Source: Streptomyces sp. NBC_01408 (GTDB lineage Bacteria > Actinomycetota > Actinomycetes > Streptomycetales > Streptomycetaceae). From it: 64,000 bases of DNA. Shown piece by piece: positions 7,177-17,152 of the stretch. The notes beneath the pieces are model-generated. The model searched no databases and had not been told where the DNA came from. It was given only the letters and a program-made list of their open reading frames with translations. The position numbers and the translations under genes are program-made. Each line of letters begins with the position of its first letter. The first letter of the stretch is position 1. Location of the stretch: assembly GCF_026340255.1 (NCBI RefSeq), contig NZ_JAPEPJ010000001.1, positions 1,915,001 to 1,979,000 on the forward strand, in the 5' to 3' direction.

Positions 7177-9267
7177 TTGAGCAACATACCGGAGACCGGC
7201 CGGACCCCTCGGGTCCAGAACCGTCTCGTCATCATCCAGATCGTGGTCTTCTCGCTGCTGCTCACCCTCGGCGGCCGGCTCTGGTACCTACAGATCCGCA
7301 ATGGCCAGGAGTACACGGACGAGGCCAAGAACAACCACGTCCAGCAGGTCGTGCAGCCCGCGGTGCGCGGCTCGATCCTGGACGCGCGCGGGGTTCCGCT
7401 CGCCGACAACGCCACCCACCTCGTCGTCTCCGCGAGCCGCACCGAGCTGCTCACGATGAAGGACAAGGGCAAGTCCGTCCTCACCCGCCTCGCCGAGGTC
7501 CTGGGCATGGACCCCCAGGAGGTCGTCGACAAGGTCCGGCTCTGCGACGCCAAGACCCCGCAGCCGTGCTGGAACGGATCCCCGTACCAGCCCATCCCCG
7601 TCAGCGACGAGGCCACCACCGAGCAGGCCCTGCACATCCGCGAGCACCCCGCCGACTTCCCGGGCATCACCGCCGAGCCGACCGCCCTGCGGCGCTACGC
7701 GGCGCCCGACGCCGCCAACACCTCCCAGGTGCTGGGCTACCTCTCGCCGGTCGCCGACGAGGAGATCGCCAAGGCGAAGAAGTCCGACTCCCCCTACCTG
7801 CGTTCCGACCAGGTGGGCCGCTCCGGCCTGGAGCGGACGTACGACAAGGAACTGCGCGGCAAGGCGGGCGTCACCCGCTACGAGGTGGACAACCTCGGAC
7901 GCGTCACCGGACAGGCCCAGAGCGACCCCACGCAGCCCGGCTCGAACATCGTGACCTCGATCGACTCGCGCGTGCAGGCGGTCGCGGAGCGCGAGCTGAA
8001 CAACGCGATGGTCGAGGCCCGCAACACGTTCGACAAGAACAACACCCGCAGGAACTACGAGGCGGACTCGGGCGCCGTCGTGGTCATGGAGGCCAAGACG
8101 GGCCGCATCGTGGCGATGGCCTCGAACCCGACGTACGACCCGAACGCCTGGGTGGGCGGCATCTCCGGCAAGGACTACGCGGCCCTCACCGACAAGGAGT
8201 CGAACTACCCGCTGCTGAACCGTGCGATCCAGGGCCAGGCGGCGCCGGGATCCGTCTTCAAGGTCGTCTCCTCCACCGCCGCGGTCAACGCCGGTTACCC
8301 GTTCGACCGCCGTTACCCCTGCCCCAGCTCCTACTCGGTCGGCAACCAGACCTTCACCAACTTCGAGTCCCAGGGCTACGGCGACATCACCATCGGCCGG
8401 GCCCTGGAGGTGTCCTGCGACACCGTCTACTACGCCCTCGCCGACCAGGAGTGGAAGAAGGACGGCGGCATCAACCCCAAGAAGAACCCGAACGACTGGT
8501 TCCTCAAGACCGCCCACGAGTTCGGCCTGGGCAAGCCGACCGGCGTCGACCTGCCGAACGAGGTCCCCGGCCGGGTCCCCGACCGGCAGTGGAAGCAGGA
8601 CTTCTTCGAGGCGAACAAGGCCGCCTGGTGCCGTGACGGCAAGAAGAACGGCAGCTTCGCCGAGAAGATCGCCTACGAGAACTGCCGCCAGGGCAACCAG
8701 ATGCGCGAGGGCGACGCCATCAACTACTCGATCGGGCAGGGCGACACGCTCGTCACGCCGATCCAGATGGCCTCCGTCTACGCGGCCATCGCCAACGGCG
8801 GCACCCTCCACCGGCCCAGCATCGGCAAGGCGATCGTCAGCGCCGACGGCAACTCGGTCCAGGAGATCGCGCCGAAGGAGCAGGGCAAGCTGCCGATGGA
8901 CGCCGAACTGCGCGACGACATCGACGGGGCCCTGGCCGCGGTCGCCACCACGGGCAGCGCCGCCTGGCGCTTCGGCGGCTGGCCGCAGAAGCAGATCCCC
9001 ATGCACGCCAAGACCGGCACCGCCGAGGTCCAGGGCAAGCAGACCACCTCGTGGTTCGCCTCCTACACCGAGGACTACGCGATCGTCATGACGATCTCCC
9101 AGGGCGGCACCGGCTCCGGAGCGTCGGGACCGGCGGTGCGCAAGATCTACGAGGCCATGTACGGGCTCGACCCGACGGGCAAGCAGGACCTCGCCAAGGC
9201 CCTGCTGCCCAAGCCGGCCACCGCACTGCCGGCGCTTCGCCCGGACGAGGAGAACATCGCCCCCTGA
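7177..9267 (+). CDS. Class B penicillin-binding protein 2 (transpeptidase)
   Basis: This 696-residue protein cross-links peptidoglycan outside the membrane. It has one N-terminal membrane anchor (about residues 18-38), the PBP dimer domain (VVQPAVRGSILDARGVPLAD) and a transpeptidase domain with Ser359 in the SVFK motif, SCD at 413 (the PBP2-type SxN variant) and KTGT from Lys612. The start is TTG at 7177 with GGGGGAG upstream. It is not next to mreBCD or rodA, so it is probably a paralogue used at a special stage. Followed by a DinB-like gene after 90 bp. Confidence 0.93.
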   Translation: MSNIPETGRTPRVQNRLVIIQIVVFSLLLTLGGRLWYLQIRNGQEYTDEAKNNHVQQVVQPAVRGSILDARGVPLADNATHLVVSASRTELLTMKDKGKSVLTRLAEVLGMDPQEVVDKVRLCDAKTPQPCWNGSPYQPIPVSDEATTEQALHIREHPADFPGITAEPTALRRYAAPDAANTSQVLGYLSPVADEEIAKAKKSDSPYLRSDQVGRSGLERTYDKELRGKAGVTRYEVDNLGRVTGQAQSDPTQPGSNIVTSIDSRVQAVAERELNNAMVEARNTFDKNNTRRNYEADSGAVVVMEAKTGRIVAMASNPTYDPNAWVGGISGKDYAALTDKESNYPLLNRAIQGQAAPGSVFKVVSSTAAVNAGYPFDRRYPCPSSYSVGNQTFTNFESQGYGDITIGRALEVSCDTVYYALADQEWKKDGGINPKKNPNDWFLKTAHEFGLGKPTGVDLPNEVPGRVPDRQWKQDFFEANKAAWCRDGKKNGSFAEKIAYENCRQGNQMREGDAINYSIGQGDTLVTPIQMASVYAAIANGGTLHRPSIGKAIVSADGNSVQEIAPKEQGKLPMDAELRDDIDGALAAVATTGSAAWRFGGWPQKQIPMHAKTGTAEVQGKQTTSWFASYTEDYAIVMTISQGGTGSGASGPAVRKIYEAMYGLDPTGKQDLAKALLPKPATALPALRPDEENIAP

Positions 9268-9357
9268 AGGGGGATCTAGGACAGGTATTGGCCGCAATGG
9301 CCCGTAGCGTGGTTCTTGTCAGCAGGAGACGAGAACCCACGAAGAAGGCGGTCGGTC

Positions 9358-9867
9358 ATGGCAGTTTCCACAGAGGTCCCCGGTGACGAGCGCGGCACGC
9401 TCCTCTCCTTCGTCGAGTCCCAGCGCGCCGCGCTGCGCGAGGCCGCGCGGGGACTGACCGAGGAGCAGGCGGCGAGCCGCCCCAGCGCGAGCGAGCTCTC
9501 CCTGTCCGGGCTGCTCAAGCACGCGGCGGAGTGCGAGCTGTCCTGGCTGCGGATGGCCCAGCAGCAGCCCAACGAGCGCCAGCGCGCCGAGGGGACCTGG
9601 GGGGAGGCCTTCCACCTGGTCGAGGGCGAGTCCGTCCCGGACGTACTGGCCTTCTGGGACCGGGTGGCGAAGGAGACGGAGGCCTTCATCGCGGCCGTCC
9701 CCAGCCTCGACGACGGCTTCCCGCTGCCCCCGGCCCCCTGGTTCCCCCAGGACACCAAGGTCTCGATGCGCTGGATGCTCCTGCACCTGGTGGAGGAGTT
9801 CGCCCGGCACGCCGGCCACGCGGACATCCTGCGCGAGTCCATCGACGGCACCCGGGCCATGGGGTAG
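9358..9867 (+). CDS. DinB-like (DUF664) protein
   Basis: The 169-residue protein has the four-helix DinB fold with three conserved histidines expected to bind a metal: LLKHAAECELSW, and two in HLVEEFARHAGHADILRE. Actinobacterial DinB/DUF664 proteins include mycothiol-dependent transferases, so a thiol-transfer or detoxification role is likely but unproven. ATG 9358 is used, with GAAGAAGG upstream; a longer start at 9316 lacks support. The PadR gene follows 27 bp later, and the two may share a transcript. Confidence 0.8.
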   Translation: MAVSTEVPGDERGTLLSFVESQRAALREAARGLTEEQAASRPSASELSLSGLLKHAAECELSWLRMAQQQPNERQRAEGTWGEAFHLVEGESVPDVLAFWDRVAKETEAFIAAVPSLDDGFPLPPAPWFPQDTKVSMRWMLLHLVEEFARHAGHADILRESIDGTRAMG

Positions 9868-9894
9868 CCGCACCCCGGCCGTTAGCCTGGCCGC

Positions 9895-10509
9895 ATGTCA
9901 GCGATCAGGCTTCTCGTCCTCGGCGCGGTCCGCCAGCACGGGCGGGCGCACGGGTACCAGGTGCGCAACGACCTGGAGTACTGGGGCGCCCACGAGTGGT
10001 CCAACACCAAGCCCGGCTCGATCTACCACGCGCTCAAGCAGATGGCGAAGCAGGGCGTCCTGCATGCCCACGAGGTGGCGCCGAGCGCGGCGGGCGGACC
10101 GCCGCGCACCGAGTACGAGGTGACGGACGCCGGCCGCGAGGAGTACTTCAGGCTGCTGCGCGAGGCCCTGGCCGCGTACGACCAGAAGACGGACCTGCTG
10201 TCGGCCGCGATCGGCTTCATGGTCGACCTGCCGCGGGCCGAGGTGCTGGCGCTGCTGCGGGAGCGGCTGGCGAAGCTGGCGGGCTGGCGCTCGTCGGTGA
10301 CGGACTACTACACGCCGGAGGGCGGTCCGGAGCAGCTGGGCCACATCGGCGAGATCATGCACCGCTGGGTCCACTCCGCGGACGCGGAGGCGGAGTGGAC
10401 CCGGGGGCTGATCGCCCGGATCGAGGGCGGCGCCTACTCCTTCGCGGGTGAGGGCGGGGATCCCTTCCTGGGCGTCCTGGCGGACGGCCAGGAGAACCCG
10501 TACGCGTAA
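9895..10509 (+). CDS. PadR-family transcriptional regulator
   Basis: The 204-residue protein has the PadR winged helix (LLVLGAVRQHGRAHGYQV, then WSNTKPGSIYHALKQMAKQG) and a C-terminal four-helix dimerisation domain. PadR proteins usually repress a neighbouring drug exporter and are released by the drug. The ABC exporter starts 85 bp downstream, and the gap holds two TCAARTTTGA palindromes on its promoter, the likely operators. So this is probably the local repressor of the exporter. ATG 9895 has no alternative in the first helix. Confidence 0.9.
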   Translation: MSAIRLLVLGAVRQHGRAHGYQVRNDLEYWGAHEWSNTKPGSIYHALKQMAKQGVLHAHEVAPSAAGGPPRTEYEVTDAGREEYFRLLREALAAYDQKTDLLSAAIGFMVDLPRAEVLALLRERLAKLAGWRSSVTDYYTPEGGPEQLGHIGEIMHRWVHSADAEAEWTRGLIARIEGGAYSFAGEGGDPFLGVLADGQENPYA

Positions 10510-10572
10510 TCAAGTTTGACTAGCTCGATTCCGGGCACTACCTTGGCGCAGCCTGCTACTCAAATTTGACTA
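10510..10572 (+). promoter_or_regulatory. ABC exporter promoter with two PadR-type operators
   Basis: TCAAGTTTGACTAG starts at 10510 and TCAAATTTGACTAA at 10560; each holds a TCAARTTTGA palindrome. The first overlaps a -35 (TTGACT, 10516-10521), followed after 17 bp by TACCTT (10539-10544). The second lies just past the expected transcription start. The layout suits repression by the adjacent PadR protein. Confidence 0.65.
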
Positions 10573-10593
10573 ATTGCTGAATGGGGAGTCGCG

Positions 10594-11525
<932 letters not shown>

Positions 11526-11529
<4 letters not shown>

Positions 11530-12308
11530 GCACGGCATGGGTGGTCTCGGACTCCTGGACGATGACCCGTCGGGAGCTGGCGCACTGGAAGCGGCAGCCG
11601 GTGCAGGTGGTCGTCGGGCTGGTCTTCCCGGTGATGCTGCTGCTGATGTTCGGCTTCCTCGTCGGCGGCGGACGCGGCATCGACGGCGAGTACGTCGAGT
11701 TCCTGGTGCCCGGCATGCTGGCGCTGACCATGGCCTTCGGGCTGGAGGCGACCATGACGGCGGTCACCCAGGACCTGGAGAAGGGCGTGATCGACCGCTT
11801 CCGGTCCATGCCCATGTCCTCGTCCGCGGTCCTGGTCGGCCGCAGCGTGGCGGACATGCTCCAGTCCGCGCTGGGCCTCGTGGTCCTCGCGGGGGTCGGG
11901 CTGCTGCTCGGCTGGCGCTGGCACGGATCCGCGGCCGCCACCCTGGCGGCCTTCGGACTGCTCCTGCTGCTGCGCTTCGCGATGCTGTGGATCGGGATCC
12001 ACCTGGGGATGGTGGCGGGCCGCCCCGAGCTGGTGCAGGCCGTGCAGATCCTGGTGTGGCCGGTGGGGTTCCTCTCCAACGCCTTCGCGACGCCGGAGTC
12101 GATGCCGGGCTGGCTGGGGACCGTGGTCGAATGGAACCCGATGTCGGCCACGGCGACGGCCGTCCGCGACCTCTTCGGCAACCCGGCGGCGGCGCCCTCC
12201 TCCTGGGCCTCCGACCACGCCGCCCTGCTGGCCGTGGGCTGGCCGCTCCTGCTGCTGGCGGTCTTCGTCCCGCTGGCCGTGGGCCGCTTCCGCGGCCTCA
12301 GCAGATGA
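11526..12308 (+). CDS. ABC-2 type permease (DrrB-like)
   Basis: The 260-residue membrane protein has about six hydrophobic segments (first [20 protein letters not shown]) and the ABC-2 motif [26 protein letters not shown] followed by [10 protein letters not shown]. It forms the channel for the ATPase encoded just upstream, with which it overlaps by 4 bp. Together they should export a hydrophobic compound; the substrate cannot be read from sequence. The next gene (MerR) has its own promoter 15 bp after this stop. Confidence 0.9.
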
Positions 12309-12322
12309 CGCGGCGGAGCGGG

Positions 12323-12353
12323 CTTGCACCTCACGCCGCGTGAGGGGCCACAG
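12323..12353 (+). promoter_or_regulatory. MerR-type promoter with operator in a 19-bp spacer
   Basis: TTGCAC (12323-12328) and CACAGT (12348-12353) are separated by 19 bp, the overlong spacing typical of MerR-regulated promoters. The spacer holds a perfect inverted repeat, CCTCACGC-C-GCGTGAGG (12328-12344). This predicts autoactivation by the MerR protein encoded downstream. Confidence 0.7.
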
Positions 12354-12387
12354 TGAAGGGCGTACCCGACCAGAGGAGCGGAAAGCG

Positions 12388-13146
12388 ATGGGCTACTCAG
12401 TGGGCCAGGTCGCCGGATTCGCCGGAATCACGGTGCGCACCCTGCACCACTACGACGAGATCGGTCTGCTCTCCCCGAGCGGCCGCAGCCACGCGGGACA
12501 CCGGCGGTACGACGACGCCGACCTCGACCGGCTGCAGCGGATCCTGTTCTACCGGGAGCTCGGCTTCCCCCTCGAAGAGGTCGCGGTCCTGCTGGACGAC
12601 CCGGAATCGGATCCGCGGGAGCATCTGCGCCGGCAGCATGCCCTGCTGTCCGACCGGATCGCCCGGCTCCAGCAGATGGCCGCGGCCGTTGAGCACGCCA
12701 TGGAGGCGAACAGGATGGGCATCAACCTCACGCCCGAGGAAAGGTTCGAGGTCTTCGGGGACCACGATCCGGAGCAGTACGCGCAGGAGGCCGAAGAGCG
12801 CTGGGGCGACACGGACGCGTACGCGGAGTCGCAGCGCCGGGCCGCCTCGTACACGAAGGACGACTGGAAGCGGATGCAGGACCAGTCCGCCGACTGGGGC
12901 GGCCGGTACGTGGCGCTCATGGAGGCGGGCGAGCCCGCCGACGGCGAGCGCGCCATGGACCTGGCCGAGGAGCACCGGCTCCACATCACCCGGTGGTTCT
13001 ACGACTGCCCGTACGAGCTTCACACCTGCCTCGGTGACATGTACGTCGCGGACGAGCGGTTCACGGCCTTCTACGACGCGATGAAGCCGGGCTTCGCCGA
13101 GCACCTGAGGGACGCGATCACGGCCAACGCCGTGCGCAAGGTGTAG
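12388..13146 (+). CDS. MerR-family regulator with TipAS-like ligand domain
   Basis: The 252-residue protein has a MerR DNA-binding domain (VGQVAGFAGITVRTLHHYDE, IGLLSPSGRSHAGHRRY), a dimerisation helix, and a C-terminal TipAS domain (DWGGRYVALMEAGEPAD through FYDAMKPGFAEHLRDAI). TipA binds thiopeptides and other cationic drugs and then activates its own promoter. ATG 12388 has GAGGAG upstream. The promoter just upstream shows the overlong 19-bp spacer and palindrome expected for autoregulation. It may respond to the drug moved by the neighbouring ABC exporter, but no second operator copy was seen there. Confidence 0.9.
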   Translation: MGYSVGQVAGFAGITVRTLHHYDEIGLLSPSGRSHAGHRRYDDADLDRLQRILFYRELGFPLEEVAVLLDDPESDPREHLRRQHALLSDRIARLQQMAAAVEHAMEANRMGINLTPEERFEVFGDHDPEQYAQEAEERWGDTDAYAESQRRAASYTKDDWKRMQDQSADWGGRYVALMEAGEPADGERAMDLAEEHRLHITRWFYDCPYELHTCLGDMYVADERFTAFYDAMKPGFAEHLRDAITANAVRKV

Positions 13147-13164
13147 CCGGGACGTCACGCACTC

Positions 13165-13198
13165 GACCCCCGCCGGGCCCTGGAACCGGGCGGGGGTC
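13165..13198 (+). terminator. Hairpin terminator after the MerR gene
   Basis: GACCCCCGCC (13165-13174) pairs with GGCGGGGGTC ending at 13198. It lies 19 bp after the MerR stop and 87 bp before the DedA start. Confidence 0.75.
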
Positions 13199-13285
13199 GT
13201 GTGCGTTGATAATTGAGACCGCCCGCCCGCCCGCACCCGCCTGCTCCCGCCGGCACACCCCCCGATCCAGGAGAGTCCGGAACCC

Positions 13286-13990
13286 GTGTACACGTTTGCG
13301 CTCGGCCCTCAGTGGCTGTCCCCGGACTATCTGATTTCGAACTTCGGACTGATCGGCATCCTGGTCATCGTCTTCGCGGAATCAGGGCTCTTCGCCTTCC
13401 TGCCGGGAGACTCGCTGCTGTTCACGGCGGGTCTGCTGGTCGCGGACGGCCAGTACATCGATGAGCCGCTGTGGCTGGTGTGCACGCTGATCGTGGCCGC
13501 CGCGATCATCGGCGACCAGGTCGGCTACATGATCGGCAAGTTCTTCGGTCCGAAGATCTTCAACCGCCCGAAGTCCAAGCTCTTCAAGCGGGAGAACCTC
13601 GACAAGGCCCACGAGTTCATGGACCGGCACGGCCCGAAGGCCATCGTCCTCGCCCGCTTCGTGCCGATCATCCGCACCTTCGCCCCGATGGTCGCCGGCG
13701 CCGGCTCGATGAAGTACCGCACCTTCCTGACGTACAACATCATCGGCGGCATCGGCTGGGGCGCGGGCGTCACGATCGCCGGCTACTGGCTCGGCCAGAT
13801 CGAGTTCATCAAGACCAACGTCGAGCCGATCCTGGTGGGCATCGTCCTGATCTCGGTGATCCCGGTGGTCTTCGAGGTGCTGAAGGCCCGCAAGGAGAAC
13901 AAGGCCAAGGCCGCCGAGGCGCCGGCCGTCGAGGCCGAGGGCTCCGGCCCGCAGGCCCCGGGCCAGCGCGGCCGCCACGCCAAGCGCTAG
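13286..13990 (+). CDS. DedA-family membrane protein (VTT domain)
   Basis: The 234-residue protein has the DedA/VTT core: FAESGLFAFLPGDSLLFTAG, GDQVGYMIGKFFGPKIF, RHGPKAIVLARFVPIIRTFAP and GGIGWGAGVTIAGYWLGQ, with about five membrane segments and a charged cytoplasmic tail. DedA proteins recycle undecaprenyl phosphate across the membrane or maintain proton motive force, and influence wall synthesis. The start is GTG 13286 with CAGGAGAG upstream. Flanked by terminators on both sides, it is probably monocistronic. Confidence 0.9.
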   Translation: MYTFALGPQWLSPDYLISNFGLIGILVIVFAESGLFAFLPGDSLLFTAGLLVADGQYIDEPLWLVCTLIVAAAIIGDQVGYMIGKFFGPKIFNRPKSKLFKRENLDKAHEFMDRHGPKAIVLARFVPIIRTFAPMVAGAGSMKYRTFLTYNIIGGIGWGAGVTIAGYWLGQIEFIKTNVEPILVGIVLISVIPVVFEVLKARKENKAKAAEAPAVEAEGSGPQAPGQRGRHAKR

Positions 13991-14025
13991 GGGGGTGTCC
14001 GGTGGATCAGGGCCGGGCACCCCCT
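13991..14025 (+). terminator. Hairpin terminator after dedA
   Basis: GGGGGTGTCCGG pairs with CCGGGCACCCCC around a ten-base loop, directly after the DedA stop codon. A second hairpin (GCCCCGG 14077-14083 with CCGGGGC 14100-14106) lies between this and the ThrE stop and could serve the opposite strand. Confidence 0.75.
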
Positions 14026-14035
14026 AGCCGCACCC

Positions 14036-14079
14036 GTACCGCCGGCACTACCCGTACCGCCCGTACCACCCGTACCGCC
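14036..14079. repeat. Short tandem repeat of GTACCRCCC
   Basis: The 154-bp gap between the convergent dedA and thrE-like genes holds adjacent 9-bp units (GTACCGCCC, GTACCACCC, GTACCGCCC) plus a degenerate first unit. It has no coding potential. It could be a simple slippage tract. Confidence 0.6.
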
Positions 14080-14144
14080 CCGGAGGCCCGCCAGAGGCCC
14101 CGGGGCGTACGCGTGTCCCGTGCGGGCGGTGCCAGTGCTGTGGC

Positions 14145-15785
14145 CTAGAAACCGCGGGTGCGCTTGGCCGCGCGGCGTTTGGCGGCGCTCGTCGCCCCCG
14201 GGATCCGCATGAACAGCCGCGAGGCCTCCGAGCCGAGGTTGACCCCGATGGCGATCGCCAGGGCGACGGCCGCGGCGGTCGTCAGCGAACCCAGACCCTC
14301 GTTCAGCCGGTTCTCCGCGATCAGCAGCAGCCCGTAGTACGTAGCCGAGCCGGGCAGCAGCGGGCCGATGGCGGCCGTCACGTACGGCAGGGCGGAGGCG
14401 AAGCGGTAGCGGGAGAAGAGCTGCCCGAACAGGCCCACCAGCCCGGCCGCGATGGCCGTGGACGGCACGGCGGGGATGCCGCCCGCGTAGTGCAGGGCCC
14501 CGTAGGTCACCCAGGCGACCCCGCCGTTCAGCGTCACGATCCACACGGTGGAACGTTCCTGCTGGAGCAGGATCGCGAAGGTGAACACCAGCACCATCGA
14601 GGCCGCGATCTGGAGCAGCGGCCGCTGCTGGATCTCGAGGACCTCCTCCGGCCGCGGCGAGGCGTCGAACTGGAGCCCGACGTAGAGCACCACCAGCACG
14701 CCCATGATGATGCCGATGAACAGGTACATCACCTCCAGCAGCCGGGCGGAGGCGGTGATGTAGTAGCCGGTCAGGCCGTCCTGCACGCCCGCGACCAGGG
14801 CCCGCCCCGGCAGCAGCGCGAACAGCCCGCCGGTGATCACGGCGGAGGCCTTGACGTCGATCCCCGTCATGCTCAACGCCACCCCGATGGCGGCGGGAGG
14901 CATCGCGGCGACCACGAACTGGTAGAACTCGGGCAGCCCGCGCCCGGCGCACAGCCACGCCAGGCGGTCGCCCAGGACCGCGCCGATCGCTGCCGCGAAG
15001 AAGACGAGCACCCCGCCGCCGACCAGCGTGGAGGCGGCCCCGGCGAGCAGCCCGGCGGAGGCGGTGAGCATCCAGCCGGGGTACGGGTGGCGGTTGCGGC
15101 GGATCTCGGCGAGGCGCCGGTAGGCCTCCTCCAGCGAGACGTCGATCTCGTGGGCGCTGATGTCGTCCACGAGGCGGAACACGGCCGCGAGCCGGTTGTA
15201 GTCGGTGCCGCGGCGGCGCACGGTCCGGCTCGCCGAGACCGGATCGCCCACCAGGCTCGGCTGGTGGCTGATCGACAGCATGGTGAAGGTGACGGTGGGC
15301 TCGCAGCGGTCCAGCCCGTAGGAGCGGGCCACCGCGAACATCGCGGCCTCCACGTCCTCGGCGCCCTCACCGCCCGCGAGCAGCAGCTCGCCGATGCGCA
15401 GGGTCAGGTCGAGTACGCGGCCCACCGCGGGGCCGGTCTCGCTCTGCTTCTGCACGAGCTCCGGGACGGGCCGCACGTCGACCGGCATGCGCAGCATCGT
15501 GCGCATGCGGTCCTGCCAAGGCGATTCCTTCATCCGGGCCACCGGGAAGCCCTGGCCGGGCGTGTAGGCGCGCGGGGAGTGCTGGGCGCTGTAGGTGGCG
15601 GGGGTGGCGAACGCGGAGCCCTCGGGGGCGGGCGGCAGCGGCTCGGCACCTGCCGGACGGGCGAATTCCGAGGTGGGCTGGTCCTCGTCCAGGCCCTCCG
15701 GCTCGATCCCGGGCGGCGGCGTGAAGGCGCTGTGCGCCTCGTCGGACGTGGGCTTCCTGTCCTCTGCCCCGTCGGCTTCCCCCAC
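14145..15785 (-). CDS. Threonine/serine exporter (ThrE family)
   Basis: The 546-residue protein has about 120 polar N-terminal residues, then the ThrE domain (VLDLTLRIGELLLAGGEGAE, DVEAAMFAVARSYGLDRCEP) and some ten membrane helices ending with the ThrE_2 half (YGLLLIAENRLNEGLGSLTT). ThrE exports L-threonine and L-serine in Corynebacterium and is widespread in actinobacteria. The start is GTG 15785 with GGAGG six bases upstream. It ends convergently with dedA. The large palindromic repeat A lies just upstream of it. Confidence 0.9.
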   Translation of the reverse strand: MGEADGAEDRKPTSDEAHSAFTPPPGIEPEGLDEDQPTSEFARPAGAEPLPPAPEGSAFATPATYSAQHSPRAYTPGQGFPVARMKESPWQDRMRTMLRMPVDVRPVPELVQKQSETGPAVGRVLDLTLRIGELLLAGGEGAEDVEAAMFAVARSYGLDRCEPTVTFTMLSISHQPSLVGDPVSASRTVRRRGTDYNRLAAVFRLVDDISAHEIDVSLEEAYRRLAEIRRNRHPYPGWMLTASAGLLAGAASTLVGGGVLVFFAAAIGAVLGDRLAWLCAGRGLPEFYQFVVAAMPPAAIGVALSMTGIDVKASAVITGGLFALLPGRALVAGVQDGLTGYYITASARLLEVMYLFIGIIMGVLVVLYVGLQFDASPRPEEVLEIQQRPLLQIAASMVLVFTFAILLQQERSTVWIVTLNGGVAWVTYGALHYAGGIPAVPSTAIAAGLVGLFGQLFSRYRFASALPYVTAAIGPLLPGSATYYGLLLIAENRLNEGLGSLTTAAAVALAIAIGVNLGSEASRLFMRIPGATSAAKRRAAKRTRGF

Positions 15786-15879
15786 GCGTCCTCCAGTCCG
15801 TGATCACCCGCGGTACCAGTATGCGGAACCGTTTCATCCACGGCTCGGCGGTGTCCGGCTGCGCCGGTGCCGGGCCTAG

Positions 15880-16382
15880 CCGTGCCTCTGGGGCTCCGCG
15901 CCTCAAACGCCGGCGGGGCTGGATTTGGCCCTGCCTTCGCCGGGTGCCCTGCGGGCGGCTCGGCCGGGGCCTGGTCGGTGGGGTCGGTCCGCGGGGCCGC
16001 TCCGGGCTGTCTCCTCGGCTCGCGCACTGAGCCCGACCTGACGCCATCGGCCCAGGTTGCGCGCTCGTCCTGCGGGGACAACCCTGCGCGTCCCCACTCC
16101 CCTCCACCACGGCTACGCGGCCGCCAGGGCCTGCTTCCGAAGCCTGGGCGTGGGGCGGGGTCGCGCAGGAGAGTCCCCGCAGGACGAGCGCGCAACCCAG
16201 GCCGGGCTATCGCAGCCGGGGCTCAGTGCGCGAGCCGAGGAGACGCTCCGGAGCGGCCCCGACCCACAGCAGCACCCGGCCAAGCCCCCGCAGGGGCCAA
16301 GGCCAAACCCAGCCCCGCCGGCGATTGAGGCGCGGGGCCCGGGGCAGAGCCCCGGCAACGGCGCCGCACAGGCCAAGCCCCG
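15880..16382. repeat. Giant imperfect palindrome, copy A (~500 bp)
   Basis: This non-coding stretch is symmetric about position ~16131. The outer arms are copies of the CGCCTCAAACGCCGGCGGGG module in opposite orientations, and the inner arms share long matches such as CTCGGCTCGCGCACTGAGCC with its reverse complement. The reverse complement of the element matches 50709-51195; over 16132-16369 I count only two differences by eye in about 230 bp. It fills most of the 709-bp gap between the thrE-like gene and ppa, and no gene is seen in it. Confidence 0.85.
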
Positions 16383-16494
16383 CCAAGCCTCCCGCAGGGA
16401 ACGCGGCAGCGGGCGGCACCCCCCGAGGGGTACCGCCCGCTGCCGTGCCAGGGGGGCCGGGGGAAACCCCGCCGACCCCGCGCACCGGCGGAGC

Positions 16495-16989
16495 CTAGTG
16501 GTGGCCGCCCTGCGCCTCGAGGCGCTTGTACGAGGCCTCGATCTCGGCCTCGGCCTCGGTGCGGCCGACCCAGTTCGCGCCCTCGACCGACTTGCCCGGC
16601 TCCAGGTCCTTGTAGACCTCGAAGAAGTGCTGGATCTCCAGGCGGTCGAACTCGGAGACGTGGTGGATGTCGCGCAGGTGCTCGACACGCGGGTCGGAGG
16701 CCGGCACGCACAGCAGCTTGGCGTCGCCGCCCGCCTCGTCCGTCATGTTGAACATGCCGATGGCGCGGCACTTGATCAGGCAGCCCGGGAAGGTCGGCTC
16801 GTCAAGGATGACCAGCGCGTCCAGCGGGTCGCCGTCCTCGCCGAGGGTGTTCTCGACGAAGCCGTAGTCGGCCGGGTAGCTGGTCGAGGTGAAGAGGCGA
16901 CGGTCCAGGCGGATCCGGCCGGTCTCGTGGTCCACCTCGTACTTGTTCCGCGAACCCTTGGGGATCTCGATGGTGACGTCGAACTCCAC
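16495..16989 (-). CDS. ppa: Inorganic pyrophosphatase
   Basis: This cytoplasmic enzyme hydrolyses pyrophosphate, pulling biosynthetic reactions forward. The 164-residue protein has the family I signature: [39 protein letters not shown] and the acidic metal site [10 protein letters not shown], and ends with the actinobacterial [13 protein letters not shown] at 16989 is chosen because GGAGGAG lies six bases upstream and because family members begin at [15 protein letters not shown] codons at 17004 and 17016 would add up to nine residues. It is divergent from dacB. Confidence 0.96.
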   Translation of the reverse strand: MEFDVTIEIPKGSRNKYEVDHETGRIRLDRRLFTSTSYPADYGFVENTLGEDGDPLDALVILDEPTFPGCLIKCRAIGMFNMTDEAGGDAKLLCVPASDPRVEHLRDIHHVSEFDRLEIQHFFEVYKDLEPGKSVEGANWVGRTEAEAEIEASYKRLEAQGGHH

Positions 16990-17152
16990 GTCCTGCTCCT
17001 CCATGATCAGCTTCATTGCTTCGAGACTGCGTTGATTCACCTGCGTGCGCGCCCCGCCCAGCCCTGCCGGGTGGGGTGCCATGCTCGCGGCAAGACGCAG
17101 TGGTTAAGTGTCCCTCACGCATATGTGTGATCGCGAAAGGGGCTGGTCCGAG

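Noticed and set aside
14139..14152. Third full MITE copy next to the thrE-like stop
   Set aside because: Only about 12 bp (AGTGCTGTGGCC) match and no second end or interior was found, so it is kept only as a note.
15880..16382. Long open frames within palindrome copy A (and in copy B)
   Set aside because: Frames read in both orientations are Arg/Pro/Gly-rich and mirror each other because of the palindrome; no ribosome binding sites or domains.
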